Of a DNA stretch of 64,000 nucleotides, positions 1 to 12,016 are shown in pieces. The DNA is from Mixophyes australis (lineage: Eukaryota; Chordata; Amphibia; Anura; Limnodynastidae), in the NCBI GenBank assembly GCA_036250195.1, contig JAVHZZ010000010.1, positions 78,599,257 to 78,663,256 on the forward strand, in the 5' to 3' direction. Each line of letters starts with the position of its first letter. The stretch's first letter is position 1. A program made the position numbers and the translations under genes. The notes beneath the pieces are model-generated. The model saw only the letters and a program-made list of their open reading frames with translations, did no database searches and was not told the DNA's origin.

Positions 1-286
1 ATCTCTTAATATAAGTGTTTTTACATATTTTTTTAGTACACATACAGAATACATAGAGGAAAATTTGCCATGATTGGTACACATAGAGCACTTCAATGGT
101 ATATAAGTTATCAGGCATACTTATTAAAGCTGCACTACCACCTAGAAATGTTTCTATGATGTTCCCTCCCCCTATCTGGAGCTTCAGGTAAACTCCATGC
201 AGACTTTTTTCCTGGAGTTCCTCAATTTCTCTCACAACATTGACTGTAAACCAAGGAGAGGTGTAAGCGGGAGGACCAGTCACAAA
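1..286 (-). other. Stop-free stretch after an acceptor-like site, unidentified
   Basis: After TTGCTTGCAG the minus strand is open to the window edge, about 95 codons, starting FVTGPPAYTSPWFTVNVV. It would follow exon 642-768 in phase 0, but it lacks the CGLCG-type sequence expected there. It could be an alternative exon, a neighbouring repeat or chance. No family is recognised. Confidence 0.2.
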
Positions 287-641
287 CTGCAAGCAATAGA
301 TACTAATACTAATTCTGGATAAATGGAAATAATTGTCTCTTAGAGTCTATACTATTTGTATACAAATGTTTATGGTAGTTTCTGAACGGGATGAGATAGG
401 TGTCATTGTATTTGCTTCTTCAGGCAACAGAAGGAGGAGTCGTGCGCCATTGATGTGACCCTAGTTTTACCAGCCTAAAGGTGAATACTGGGAGTGCCAG
501 CACCAGAACAATCACAATTTATCAAAGCAGGAATGGTAAAATGACTTAAGAGCTCAGACATTTATTTATTCAGTAGTAAAATGACCTCTTTCATATGGCT
601 GCCATACATGACATCTACTCTTTACATTACACCCAGCTTAC

Positions 642-768
642 CATAAGATTGTTGTCACTGCTCCAGGTCACGATAAGCTCAAAACCTTTTTGTTTAGCGA
701 AGAGCTTTGTTATAGTTCCAGTTTTGAAAATTTCAACGCCACTTGTGGTGTAAGGCAAATTAATTTTC
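642..768 (-). CDS. VWD-domain exon (second exon of the D domain)
   Basis: This exon is 127 bp. Its acceptor is GGGCTAG after a T-rich tract and its donor is GTAAGC. Its first base completes the AA|G lysine codon left by exon 939-1176, and it ends in phase 0. The translation is 42 codons without a stop. It includes [13 protein letters not shown] and [15 protein letters not shown], which fit the VWD segment 'VNG-x-x-x-LPY...GL-x-L-x-W-x-x-x-D'. The next exon should carry an acidic Leu-Asp segment followed by CGLCG. It is not visible to the left and presumably lies outside the window. Confidence 0.82.
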
Positions 769-3700
769 CTAGCCCAAAAAAAAAAAGGGACGTTAGAAAA
801 GAAATAGCGATGAGGTTGAATAAAAAGAGAGTGACTGCACTGAACTATTTTCCAATGTAATCCCTGTTTTACATAGAAATACTGTGAAAGAATCTAGGAG
901 ACAGAGAGTCCTTGCTCTTATAGGTTTTGCAAACTTACTTTCCCATGAATGTGATTGTGTTTCCGTTGACCACTACATTGATGGTTCCAATCTGGATCAT
1001 AATCCTGGTAATGGATGTTCCACTGGATCGCTGCACTTGGATGTTGAAGTCAGGGGTGTTACTATTGCAGACAGTAGCAAAGACATAGTTGCAAGTCCCA
1101 GCGAACTCGTAGAGGTCATTGTCAAAGGTGAAGAAATGATTGTTGCCCCATGTGGAACAACTCCCTTTATTGGAGCCTGAACAGATAAAAGACAAAACAT
1201 TAAATCAGTTATTAAGGAGTTTGATGCTGGATACATGTATAGCAAAGAGAGTGTGTCACTCTTGTGCCCAAAAGGAATGTATTAAAAGGCCTGTTTTGTT
1301 ATCATTTCTTTAAATACTTAATTATGACCAAACATGTTTTTCCAATTAGCTTTGCAGCACTCTTTTTTTCAATTTGGAGTTTGGTGTTTGGGCTACACCA
1401 ATTCGGGTCAGTCTCTCATCAGAGAGTGTGAGGAAAAAATAAATTCCACAGATAACAAAATAAAAAATGCCCCCTGCTGGCTACAAGATGGGAGTGCATT
1501 TATATTTTTCTTCCAAAACATTTTAATAATTTTTTTTTTTTTTTAATGTATAATAATGTATTATGTAATGTAATGTAAATAATTATTAATTATTAATGTA
1601 AATAATGTAACTTTAGTAAATGGACAACCCTCTATGTAATAAGCACAAAGAGTACAAAGTCAATATGCAGTAACTGTTTATCTCATGTTTCCCACTACAG
1701 TGACTGTCCATTCAAAACTCATCTGAGCTCCAGTAGACATGTACTAATTCCCTAAGCCAGATATAAAACATTTTCTACATGTATTACGTTTCAGATAAAT
1801 AAAATGCAGAATGCTCTCCCACTAGTTTACATTTTCTGCAGCGGTTGAATTTACCTTGCACTATGTAGCTGTTAATCTTGCATATTATTTTTCAAACTTT
1901 GATTTTAGGACAAACTGGTAAAACTACATGACAAGAGAAGTGCAACATTTATATTGCATAATTCTTTACTCCTATCTTTAGGGAGATAACAAAACAAACT
2001 TACAACTTGAATGGTTAGCAGCACCCACTCTAAGACCACGAGTAAAAATGTCATCTGTAAAGAGAAATAGGTACTATAAACTATTTATCACTGCATCTGT
2101 TATGTTCATTTTTTGGGTACCCTTGGCAAAATATCCAGCTACTACTTGGTGTTGAGTGGTAATTTGTGTGTGTTAGTTAGGATATTAGTTACAATCTGAT
2201 ACATTGCACTGGAAACTCCACTATATATTTATATTCATGGGGGAACTTAAAGTAAGATGTAAAAATATAAATATGTCTGCTGTATAGTTATACTTGATTA
2301 AATATATTTTGTGCAATTTACTTTTTGAAAATAGGAAGCAGAAAAGTACCATTTTGAGAGCACACACTGTATTTTATTATTATTATATTATATTATATTA
2401 TTATTATTTTATGTTTTGATATACTTTGCTTTCTTTTTTTAACTAGTAAGAAAAAGTCAGAAAAGAAAGCAGTGGACATTAGAAAATAATATTAATTCCC
2501 ACTTACTGTCGGTAGAATCATATTCTCCCTCTATTGGATCTAGGGTGTCTGTAGAAAATGTAAATGTTAAATAAGTTAAAACTTAAAATATAAACTGCGA
2601 AAGCTAAACCATAGAATTCCTCACCAGGGATTAGACTACTAGTCGTCCAAGAAAGAATATATATCCTCAACTATTGATCAGATATAGTTGGCTGAGAAGG
2701 ATGTGACATCTGCAATGGATTGCATCAAAGGTAATAATTATGAACTGACCAATTCCCCTATAGTTGGATATTATAATAAATGTACAAGTTAACCCGTGCA
2801 TGATACTCATGCATTCTAGTCAAATCAAACTACTTAAGGTGTTAAAAAGGTTCTTGTCATGCATTTGGGCCTAGCTCAGGCCTCCTCAGGGGAAGAGCGT
2901 TACTTCCCGACGTAAGCGCCCTTTTTTAACGTGGTTTTGTCCACATGTCACCACCTCATCATTTTTCTTCATCACCTCATCCTTCATCTTCATCGCCACA
3001 TCCTTCATCAAGCTACTTAAGGTGTTAAAAACTCCCCACTGTCACCCCCGGCAACCACCAACCACTCCCAACGGTCACTTCTCCTTCAAGAAATATATAG
3101 GTCAGTGTATAACTCTGCCCAGCAGGTGGCGCTGCAGCTTGTTTTTGTTTTTTTCACACACGCCACTAGGCATTTATATAGTAGATACTTGCTAAGGACT
3201 CACCAAAATACTTTTTAAAATAACAAAAAGAAAACCTTCCCAGTAAATATCACATTTGAAGAAAAATACAATTCAAGTTGCTTTGCTGAATGAGAAAGAG
3301 ACACCATTGTACCAGATGATAATCTTAGATCAAGGCACTCACCATCAGACATTGGAATCAAGAATTGCTGGAATACTGTGAATAAAAAAAAATACAAGGT
3401 TATACCCCTGTAATGTTACTGGCTCACCTCATTTTCAGCCTGTAAAAACCAGTACCAAATATTCATAAGAAATACATATATGTCTTACTGAGCAATCATG
3501 TCACTAAAGAATTTAACATTATCGGCCAAGTTTTACTAATGATTTAATATTTATTTACACTTATAAAGTCGGATATTATCTTTACTCCAATCTGGGTGTT
3601 TGTGAATGTAAAAAAAAATAAAAAAATATTAATTTAATTTGAATTGAATAACTTATTTACTGTTTGCTATAATGACTTGGTGATCATAAGATTACTGACT

Positions 3701-6700
3701 TCTTAAGAATATTTCCTTGTTCCGGTTACAAGTATCTTTTGATAGGTGAGCATTTATATAATTCACCCCATCTTGGACTTAAATTAAAACTAGTCCATGA
3801 ACTGACTAGAACTAACTTTGCTGCAGTTCTCTAAGAAATCCTGAGAATAATTGCATACAACAATTTTGATAAAGGTGCACTATTTTAAAGCTTTCTGAGT
3901 ATGATTTATTTATTGGACTAAGGCTGGGTACACATTACAGGTTTTTCACTCGATTATCATGCCAATCACATGATAAATGACCGTTAAGTCCGATATCGCA
4001 TTAGTTTGTACGCTCCCATGATCATGTTTTATCGTTCCAAAGCACATTGTATCATTTGATTTTAGAAACTGACTGAAAATCTCTATAAATGATGGAATGA
4101 TGTTGGGCAAATTCTGCAGTGCGTATGCCCTCACGACCAACAGGGCAGACAGATCTATATAGAGTGTGCAGAGTCACGATCATTTCAGCAAATGGTTATG
4201 ACAGATGAAGAGCACAGATCTGAAGGTAAATCGTGTAAGTGTGTACACATGAATCAGCATGCTTGTCAGGACTTCCAGTCGTTGGTAAAATCATTAACGA
4301 TATTACATCGGCAGTAGTTTTCCGTAATGTGTGCCCAGCTTTAGAAATAAATATGTTTATGTAAACACATACTTGCCAATCTTTTAGCATTGAATTCCGG
4401 ATGATCCCGGGCAGAGGGCGTGGTAGGAGGGTGGGAGGGGGCGGGGCACGGTCAATCACGTCATTTTGGCCCCACCTCGGCGACAAAAACATTGTTTTGT
4501 CTCGGGGGTAGGGCCAAAATGATGCGATTCACAGCAAATCGCATCATTTTGCCCATCAAATAACAGTATGCGGGATACTTGCCTGCTCTCCCAAGAGTCC
4601 GTGAGACCTACCTGGATTTCAGGAGTCTCCTGGACATTCCAGGAGAGTTGGCAAGTATATGTAAACATTTGTACAAAAATGTTTTTTTCCATAAATTTTG
4701 TCATAATGCCTGCTACAATAGGAGTTAAACTGCCCATTTGAAGCACCGCTATTGCTCTTATTTTACCAGAGCAAACTTTCTCTACTACATGAGACAGCCC
4801 CATCTCTGTCTGCTCTTCATCCCTACTATAATGTACCTATGAGTATCTTACTTTCTTATCAGACATAGTTTGGAAGAGTTGGTGGAAGAGTAGAGGGAGA
4901 GAGAGAGAGCAGAAATAGTAATATAATTATATTAATTTGCAAGCCAAGATGTCAGGATCTCTGGGGGTGCACTGTTTGAATGAATCAGGAATATTCCTTA
5001 CTAAGTGTGGGTTAGGTGCATAAGGTTGCCTACTTATGCACCTGCATTAAAGGAGGATATTTTTATGCTGATGAATGGGATAAATAAATTAGATAAAGGG
5101 GCAGGGAATGAACATTTAGTGGGTGTTCCCTGTTTATCATCAGGATGTACAGCAGTCTTCTTCCTGCACCAGGACTTGATGTTCCATATTGTCTGAGTTG
5201 TCGGAGATCGGCCTTCATTCTATACTTTCAATGTGATGCATTTTGCACTTTCCAAGTGCAAAACAGTAGCAAGCACTTTGAGGTGCACTTCAACCCTCAT
5301 GTTCAATAATGAAAAATAAAATAAAGACGAGCCATTTCCATTCACTTACACTTGCACTAATTTAGGAGAAAGATGAAAAAATGTGTGTAATTAAGGGAGT
5401 GATGTTATCACTGTTTCCAGCATGTACATTTGGAGTGTGCACACAAACCAATAAAAGGACTATAGGTCCATCCCATTTTTACAGAGACCGTTCCAAGGTC
5501 TGGGAAGTGGGCATACAAGTTGTAACGCACCTGGCTGACAAATAAGTGGATTACTCAAAAAGGGCAATTGCCTGGGGCCCTAACTCAAGGGGGGCTCTCA
5601 TTATGCAAGTAAAGATATACAACAACAGTATAATTAAAAATCCAAAACAAACCCAGATTAATTGCACTTACTCATTCTACTGTTTGAACGTGAACCTGTA
5701 AAAAAGATATAACAGTAAATATAAATTAGTAAATTTGCCAAATATTGTAGGTATGTTATATAGTATAGTAGGTAATGTACGTAAGCAATGTGGAGATGTT
5801 TAAGTATTTTTTTTTTAAAGTGGATGTCCACTTGCGGACAAACCCCTATAATGTACCCAAGAGCCTTAAAGCAGGTCCCTATATCCTTGTTATACTGCAA
5901 TGGCGCACAGCTGGATTATTGACTCCAGTTGTTTCAGTTCTCAAGGTTACTGGAAAATGCATCCATAGAGGGTGCTCAGGGCCTATCCAAAATAGAAAGA
6001 CCTGGGCACCTGTCTAGAATTCTACAAATTCTTCAAATTTTAAGTTTGTGACTGCTGACACTATTCATGGTTATATCATTGGCCTGCAAATTAAGGAATG
6101 GTAGTCTGATATGGTGGCCCTTATGATACCTATCTTAATGATCTAAGTATAGTATAAAATGGCTATTATTAAGGCATGTATGCCGTAATCACTAACCTTA
6201 CCATATAGTCACTAAAACATTTTTGAAAAGAGATCTATTGTGGACATTTTAAGAGTCACCCTGCTTGTAAACTGTGGGCACCCATCATTGGAACAGATCC
6301 TGTTCAACCCTAAGTACTGGCGGTAAAAGTGCTGCACAATATATTTTGATGACAGTTTATCAATTATTATTATTATTATTACTATCATAGACGTGTAAGG
6401 AGCCACAGTGCTCTGCAGCGCCGTATAGTAGGGAAAGCAGGACATAAATAAAACAAGGACATACAAGGCATACAAAATTAATGCAGACTTGAAAACAAAG
6501 GGTATGGAGGACCCTGCTCATTAGAGAGCTGACATTCTAAGTGTAAGAGGGCACAGCTGAAGCAAGAGGAGTGAGTGTGGCTTAGAGTAGAGATTGGTAC
6601 AGCTGTGAGGGTATATTAGTATTAATAGTATCATCAGGGATAAGGTAAGTTTTAAAAAAGAGATGGGTTTTTAGAGAACATGATTCTTGTGGTAGGGAAT

Positions 6701-9700
6701 CCCATAAGTGGGGAGCAGCATGGGAGACATCTTGTAGATGTGAGGGAGAGGTGGTTACCAGAGATGAGACAAGACGTGGGTCAGAAGTAGATCTAAGAAG
6801 GCGGGAGGGAGAGTATTTTGATATCAAATTTTAGCTGTGTGAAGGGGTGTTCTTCAGGGCTTGCAGCAGATATGTAGCAGTGAGAGAGGAAAGACTGAAG
6901 CAGCATTTAGGATGGATTGAAGTGTGGCTATATGGGTGTCAGGAATGCCAGATAGGAGAAGGTTGCAGTAGTCAAGACAGAAGATGATGCGAGAATGGAT
7001 AAGAGTTTTGGTGGCATGTTGAGTAAGAAAAGGGCGTATCCTGGACGTGTTTTTAAGGTGAAATTGACAGGACTGGGAGAGAGTCTGGATGTGAGAAATA
7101 AAGCTATGGGCGGAGTCAAGTGTGACACCAATGCAGCGGGCTTGAGAAAATAAGGAAATGGTGGTGTTATTGACAGTAAGGGAGATTTGAGGGTAAGTGG
7201 GTGATTCTGTCAGGAGGGAAGATAATAAGCTCTGTTTTAGATATGTTAAGCTCTAGGTATCATTGGAACATACAAGTGGAGATAGTTGAAAGACAATTGG
7301 TTACACAAGATAGTACAGATGGGGAGAGGTCAGGGGCAGAAATGTAGATTTGGGTGGCATCAGCGTAGAGGTGGTACTAGTGGCCAAATGAGTGAATTAG
7401 TGCTCCAAGCAAAGAGGCGTACAATGAAAAAAGTATAGGGACAAGAGCAGAACCTTGTGGGGCACGAAGGCCAATGGAGTGTAGGGTGTGTGGGAGAAGA
7501 GCATGATCAACAATGTCAAAAGCAGCAGAGAGGTCCAGGAGAATAAGTATGGAGAAATGACCCTTAGATTTTGCAGTAAGTAGATCATCAATCACTTTTG
7601 TGACAGTAGTTTCAGTGGAATGATGGGGATGGAATCCTGATTGCAGAGAGTCTAGAATGGAGTGAGAGGAGAGAAAGTGAGACTGGTGTTTGTACACTAA
7701 CCGCTCAAGCAGTTTAGAGACAAAAGGGAGGAGAAAAATGGGGCGATAGTTGGAGAGAGAGGCTAGATCGAGAGATGATTTCTTTAAAATTGTTGAGATG
7801 AGCGTATGTTTAAAGGAGGATGGGAACAGTGGAGAGTGACAGGTTGAAGATGGGAGCTAGAGGTGAGCATGCAGTGGAGGAGAGGGAGTGGAGAAGTTGG
7901 GAGGGGATAGGGTCAAGGGGACAGGTTGTAGGGTGAGATGATGAGATGAATGTAGAGACTTCGTCTTCAATTACTGGAGAGAATGAATTAAGGGTGAACT
8001 GGGGTGTGTAGGTGGAGTGGAATTTGGCACGTGGAAATATCTTGTTGAATGGTGTTGATTGTTTTCTATGAAGTAGGTGGCAATAACATGGGTTGTGATG
8101 GAGGAAGGGGGAAGAGGTTCAAGTGGGCAGAGAAGTGAGTTGAAGGTGGCAAAGAGGCGATGTGGGTTAGAAGACTGGGTGGATATTAGAGATTTGAATA
8201 ATGTTTGTTTGGCAATTGAAAGGGCATAGCTGTAAGATGAAAGGATGAATTTATAGTGGAGGAAATTGGGATAGGAACAAGATTTCCTCCAGTGGCGCCT
8301 GCTCTGTAGTGCAGGAGCACATCTTCAGGTACTGGGTCTGTTTGGTGTGCCTTGGTTGGGATTGTCGGAGACTGGAGCTACATTGTCTAAGGCTGACGTG
8401 AGTGTTTTGTTGTAGGACAAAGTTTGAGTTTAATGATCATCATTTGGGCTTGGGCATAAAAGTGCCACACCCAGCCTTCCACATCAATTATTTATGGTGC
8501 GCTCAGTGATGCAGAGCCTGCAACATGACCCCTTCCACCTAATGCTATGATCCAGAACTTCCAACTAAATTTACAATAGCAATTACCTGTGCTTAATAAA
8601 CAAATTAATTATTTTATATCTTAAAATGACCTTCACATCTTTTATATCAGCACAGATAACTAAATATTAAATCAAGTTCCTTTTTGTAAAACCTAACTAT
8701 TATTGTTTAACCCCAAACTCAGAAATACATGTTTTGTTTGACTACACTGGTGTTTAGTTCAAATGGAATATATAGCTATTATGCAGCAGGTTTATTTTGT
8801 ACATAGCTACAACTTCAGTGGCTGAGTGGTTATATATAATGAAGCTAATGTATAATAACATATAAGTAAACAGAGTTTACATTTCCATGCTAATAAAGTG
8901 ATATTGATTTATGTTACATAAGTTTTTTTAAAACAATTGAAAACAATTCCTTTCCAAAACAAAATTCAATTTACCTGATTTTAAATAATTACTTGGATAA
9001 TTTGCAATTGCAAGTGGCTCATGAGATGGAGCTGTGGGTAGAAAAGTTAAAACTTATTTTAATGACAAAATGTAGTAAATCAATCTACAAATACAATGGC
9101 AATAAATTGTGTTTATTACTTATTGCATTTTTTTCATGTTCTCTTATAACATGGAAATCTTTTAAAATAAAAAATATAATTGAAAAACACCAATCATTTG
9201 CTGGAAAGATTATATATTATTTTCCCAAACACTTCTCCCCTCTGTTGGTGAGCTTGTCCTAAATTAGTACCCCTCTGGAAAAATGTTCATCGTGAAATCG
9301 AGACTGTAAAATGTAGTTGTATATCTTTTACTTTAATCTGGCAATATCCTAAATATCCCTAAACACACCCAGAAACTATTAAACCATATATTAAGTGCTG
9401 CAAAATATCAGACTACACTATTTTGGAAGAATCAAGAACCTCCATTATTGCTCTCTATTGTTAACAGTATCTGGAAAGTTTAGGCATGGAATATATAGCT
9501 AATATTATTCGTAATAACCCGAATATATTTACTGGAATTTGGAATTCATAGACCAACCACTATGGAGCATCACTAGCCCTCCTACAGGATTAAATTATAA
9601 ATTTCATACTTAATATACCTCCCCTCATGAGTGACTCCATTATTCCCTGGAGCAGGTTGGGCTGGGGGGCAGCTGCCCCCTGGGCCGTTCCCATAGTGGG

Positions 9701-11268
9701 CTACCTTAGGCTTGGTCACTGAGCCACCTACATTTTCTTCCTTTAAAATAGGCTGCTGAGTTGAGTCTTTACCCCCCCTGGCTAAAATTTGTCAGGCCTC
9801 CCCTAGTATTCCCACTTTTTCTTTTTCATATTTTCCATTCTGTGCGTAACTTTTTTTCAAGCTAATCCTATTCTCTTTCCCTCTATTTTCCCCCAAAATT
9901 CATAATTCAGTATATTTATGTTTATTCTGGGTCAAGAGAGACAATTAATACACTGTCTACCGGACACACAGTTTGTTTTGTTTAGAATTACTTTTATGTT
10001 GTTTGAGTTTCCACCTAAACCTGGAATAATAGCATTAGAAAAGCTGGAAAAACATTTGATTCCTTATTCCTCCATTTTTTTTTTTACTGAGAAATGCAGC
10101 TTTTTAATAAAGATTCTGGAGCTTATTTAATATCATGGTACAAAGACCAATGATTTGCTGTAACCCACAGCAACAAATCAGGTATCAGCTTGTATTACTC
10201 TGCACTATACTGTTACAAGTTTATACATGGTTGGCTGCAATTTGTTTTTGCATTCTGTTATTTAATAAACCCACAAGTAACCAATACCTCCACCCCAAAA
10301 ACACTTCCCCTCCCAGAAAATAATATACATATATAAAACACATTCAGAATGCCAATCTTACAACAGTATTTGGTTTAAACACATTTTGTTTCTGAGTAAA
10401 ACAAGGCACTGCTATATCTGAGATGTTATTAAAAAGTTATTACTTTTAATGTATTTTTCCATTGTTAAAGGGTAAATCTATTCAAAAATAATGTTGCTTA
10501 TGTTGTTAAAGATATCCTGTCACTATTTAGTAAAATTGTTTCGTAATTTTCTTTACATAACGCCTAGTACACTATGTATGGGTATAAAAAAGAAGTGTAA
10601 CTTCTATATAAATGCAGGTGAGCTGTGATCTAGGGAAGAAGTCACCTTCTTCAACCCCAATCAGGGTGTTTGCGTACAACATGCAAAGGAAAAATACATG
10701 TTTGCATACATGCAAGGGGCAAAAGACACTACTAAAAAGTGACAGGTTATCATTAGCTTACAGTTAAACAGTGACAACAGTATTTTTCTGAGTTTTCTGA
10801 AGGATGTTTCTTGTGAAGTCCAATTTCACATTTCAGAGTTTCAGTTAATACATTGTAGCAGTCAGCATTATGATTATAAATAAGCAATGTCATTTTTTAA
10901 TGAAGTTACCTTCTTTGATAATAATTTGGCCATATGGCGGCACATTTTTAGACTATGCATCCTAATTTAATTTAAGCCAATAGATTGATTATCATGTTGT
11001 ACCGATCAGCTCAGGGCACAGCGAGTGGTGAAGCACCAGTGATGGTGTCACTGTGGTTCCTGTGATAACTCTATAATAATCTGTGTGCCTGTATAGAGCA
11101 TCCTGAAGGACCCCTGATCCTGCATGATAAGATGGAGTCACCTTTATATATAATAACTGCCTATAAATAAGACGAATATAAACACTGCCAATCCTACAAT
11201 GACTGCCCAAGTTTTGGCCAGATACAGATTTCACCAGCAAACTTGATGCATTGGCATTCAAAATGTTA

Positions 11269-11311
<43 letters not shown>

Positions 11312-11322
11312 CATATATATAC

Positions 11323-11395
<73 letters not shown>

Positions 11396-12016
11396 TATAT
11401 TGAAGACTTTTGAAGATATTTAAGATATTTGAAGAAATATTGCAGGGCTGGCTAGAAACACATGTTTTCTTTTAATTATAACTACTGAATCCAATAAAGT
11501 AGACACAATTAACTACCCTGTGTCTATCACAGTAGACAATACTTCAGGAGTGTAAAAATCCATAGATAGGAGAGCCCTACCCTAATCCATAAATTCCTAC
11601 TGCAGGATATTTACCCATTATTGCAAAGGTGTAACACTAATGATTCAAACAATTTATTCCATTAAATTGAAGGTTTGAGGAATCCTGGAATAATAGTAGG
11701 TGCAAAAATGCCTCTGGCTAAAAATGTAGACGTTTACCATGCACATTTTCCCATTTTTGCCTTAAATAAACAAACCATTGTGGACCTCAGATATGTAAAT
11801 TGGAAGATGGCAGCAATGTCATTTTATCATGTAGGTTGTAAAAATGTATTGCAAGTCCTAGTGCGTCCTAGATATCCACTGGAAATGTTCAATAAATTAA
11901 ATATTGAAGCTTTGTTATTTATGTAGTGCGATGTCCTGGGTTATGTGGATTGAACTGGATGGCTTGTCTTCGTGTTCCATACATGATGCTACATACCTGC
12001 ACTGCCCAGCAAGATG
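642..12016 (-). CDS. 5' part of a mucin-like VWD-domain gene, multi-exon, partial
   Basis: Exons in transcript order are 11997-12016 (tentative), 5672-5695, 3343-3375, 2507-2548, 2004-2054, 939-1176 and 642-768. Every junction has AG before and GT after, mostly GTAAGT-type donors. Split codons join without a stop: phase 1 at each short-exon boundary, phase 2 between the two large exons, phase 0 at the end. The product has a possible signal-peptide end (ILLGSA), an acidic and polar linker, then the VWD start [19 protein letters not shown] and a continuing beta-rich segment. This pattern is known from gel-forming mucins (MUC2/MUC5 class), otogelin and related secreted glycoproteins that polymerise through D domains. 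The CGLCG motif expected next would lie left of position 1. Mucin identity is an inference from the VWD start; another VWD protein is possible. Exon 1 was not found. Confidence 0.75.
939..1176 (-). CDS. VWD-domain exon (start of D domain)
   Basis: This exon is 238 bp and enters with two bases of a split Cys codon (T|GC). A good pyrimidine-rich acceptor ends in CTGTTCAG, and the donor is GTAAGT. The translation contains [19 protein letters not shown], then [12 protein letters not shown] and [10 protein letters not shown]. That is the classic VWD opening: Cys-x-x-x-Gly/Asn-x-His-x-x-Thr-Phe-Asp, followed by a Gly-x-Cys-x-Tyr segment. Cysteine spacing and the TFDND calcium-site-like motif are as expected for mucin D domains. 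The longer minus-strand reading frame through this exon merely runs into intron at both ends. This is the strongest coding evidence in the window. Confidence 0.88.
2004..2054 (-). CDS. Short exon, linker before VWD
   Basis: This 51-bp exon has acceptor TTTACAG and donor GTAAGT. In the frame set by the VWD exon it reads [16 protein letters not shown], and its last base starts the Cys codon completed at 1176. It is symmetric phase 1-1. Read in frame 0 the same exon begins ATG and looks hydrophobic, but that frame does not join the VWD frame, so it is taken as coincidence. Confidence 0.72.
2507..2548 (-). CDS. Short exon, acidic linker
   Basis: This 42-bp exon has acceptor TTTCTACAG and donor GTAAGT. 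In phase it reads [13 protein letters not shown], and its final base joins AT of the next exon to give Asn. It is symmetric phase 1-1, so it could be skipped without a frameshift. The sequence is acidic, with no recognisable domain. Confidence 0.65.
3343..3375 (-). CDS. Short exon, linker
   Basis: This 33-bp exon has acceptor TTATTCACAG after a T-rich tract and donor GTGAGT. In phase it reads [10 protein letters not shown], flanked by split Ile (A|TA) and Asp (G|AC) codons. It is symmetric phase 1-1. Support comes from the splice signals and the unbroken phase chain; no homology is recognised. Confidence 0.6.
3921..4341. mobile_element. MITE with TA flanks and inverted termini
   Basis: The ends are inverted repeats: AGGCTGGGTACACATTAC on the left and GTAATGTGTGCCCAGCTT on the right (15 of 18 paired). 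Both are bordered by TA. It is 421 bp with no coding capacity. TA flanks fit a Tc1/mariner-type insertion, but exact ends are not certain because the flanking bases continue the symmetry (CTAA/TTAG). Confidence 0.7.
4368..4659. mobile_element. hAT-type MITE, 292 bp, copy 1 of the CATACTTGCCAA family
   Basis: It starts CATACTTGCCAA and ends TTGGCAAGTATA. It is flanked by an 8-bp direct repeat TGTAAACA at 4360-4367 and 4660-4667. The interior contains a GC-rich quasi-palindrome around TCATTTTGGCCC and ATCGCATCATTTTG. The 8-bp target duplication is the hAT signature. A second copy lies at 19981-20262. Confidence 0.85.
5672..5695 (-). CDS. 24-bp micro-exon, basic/serine linker
   Basis: The acceptor is CTTTTTTACAG and the donor is GTAAGT. 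In phase it reads SRSNSRM, between split Gly (G|GT) and Ile (A|TA) codons. It is symmetric phase 1-1. Such micro-exons are easy to miss; the call rests on strong splice consensus at both ends and agreement with the phase of the downstream exons. Confidence 0.55.
   Translation of the reverse strand, partial: VHVQTVE
6360..8300 (-). pseudogene. Decayed L2/Rex1/CR1-type LINE, 5'-truncated
   Basis: Reading on the minus strand from about 8300 to 6360, one recovers RT segments in order. These include [53 protein letters not shown] and APHLWDSLP, then a 3' tail of ATT triplets at about 6362-6380. Frames change repeatedly and stops are present. About 35 residues between motif A and the PQG motif are deleted near 7460. 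It is the same clade as the LINE at 33540-38134, and unlike that copy it keeps the motif A Asp. Confidence 0.85.
8301..11270. other. AT-rich non-coding stretch
   Basis: No splice-supported exon or intact element was seen. Around 9650-9700 a G/C-rich patch (GGGGGGCAGCTGCCCCCTGG) resembles the cores of decayed hAT-type repeats elsewhere in the window. Confidence 0.4.
11271..11400. repeat. (TA)n microsatellite
   Basis: Nearly pure AT dinucleotides over about 130 bp, broken by a few ATACAT interruptions and ending in TTATATTATAT. It produces spurious IYIYI reading frames. Confidence 0.95.
11997..12016 (-). CDS. Possible 20-bp exon ending a signal peptide
   Basis: A strong polypyrimidine tract and acceptor (CCTTTGTTTTAG) precede 20 bp followed by donor GTATGT. 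Read so that its last base forms G|GT with exon 5672-5695, it gives ILLGSA then Gly, which resembles the hydrophobic end and cleavage site of a signal peptide. It starts in phase 2, so an upstream exon with the start codon is required. It is 6.3 kb from the next exon and could be a chance match. Confidence 0.4.

Noticed and set aside
2004..2054. ATG-started hydrophobic reading ([13 protein letters not shown]) as signal peptide
   Set aside because: It begins right after an acceptor AG and its frame does not join the VWD frame; the phase 1 reading does.
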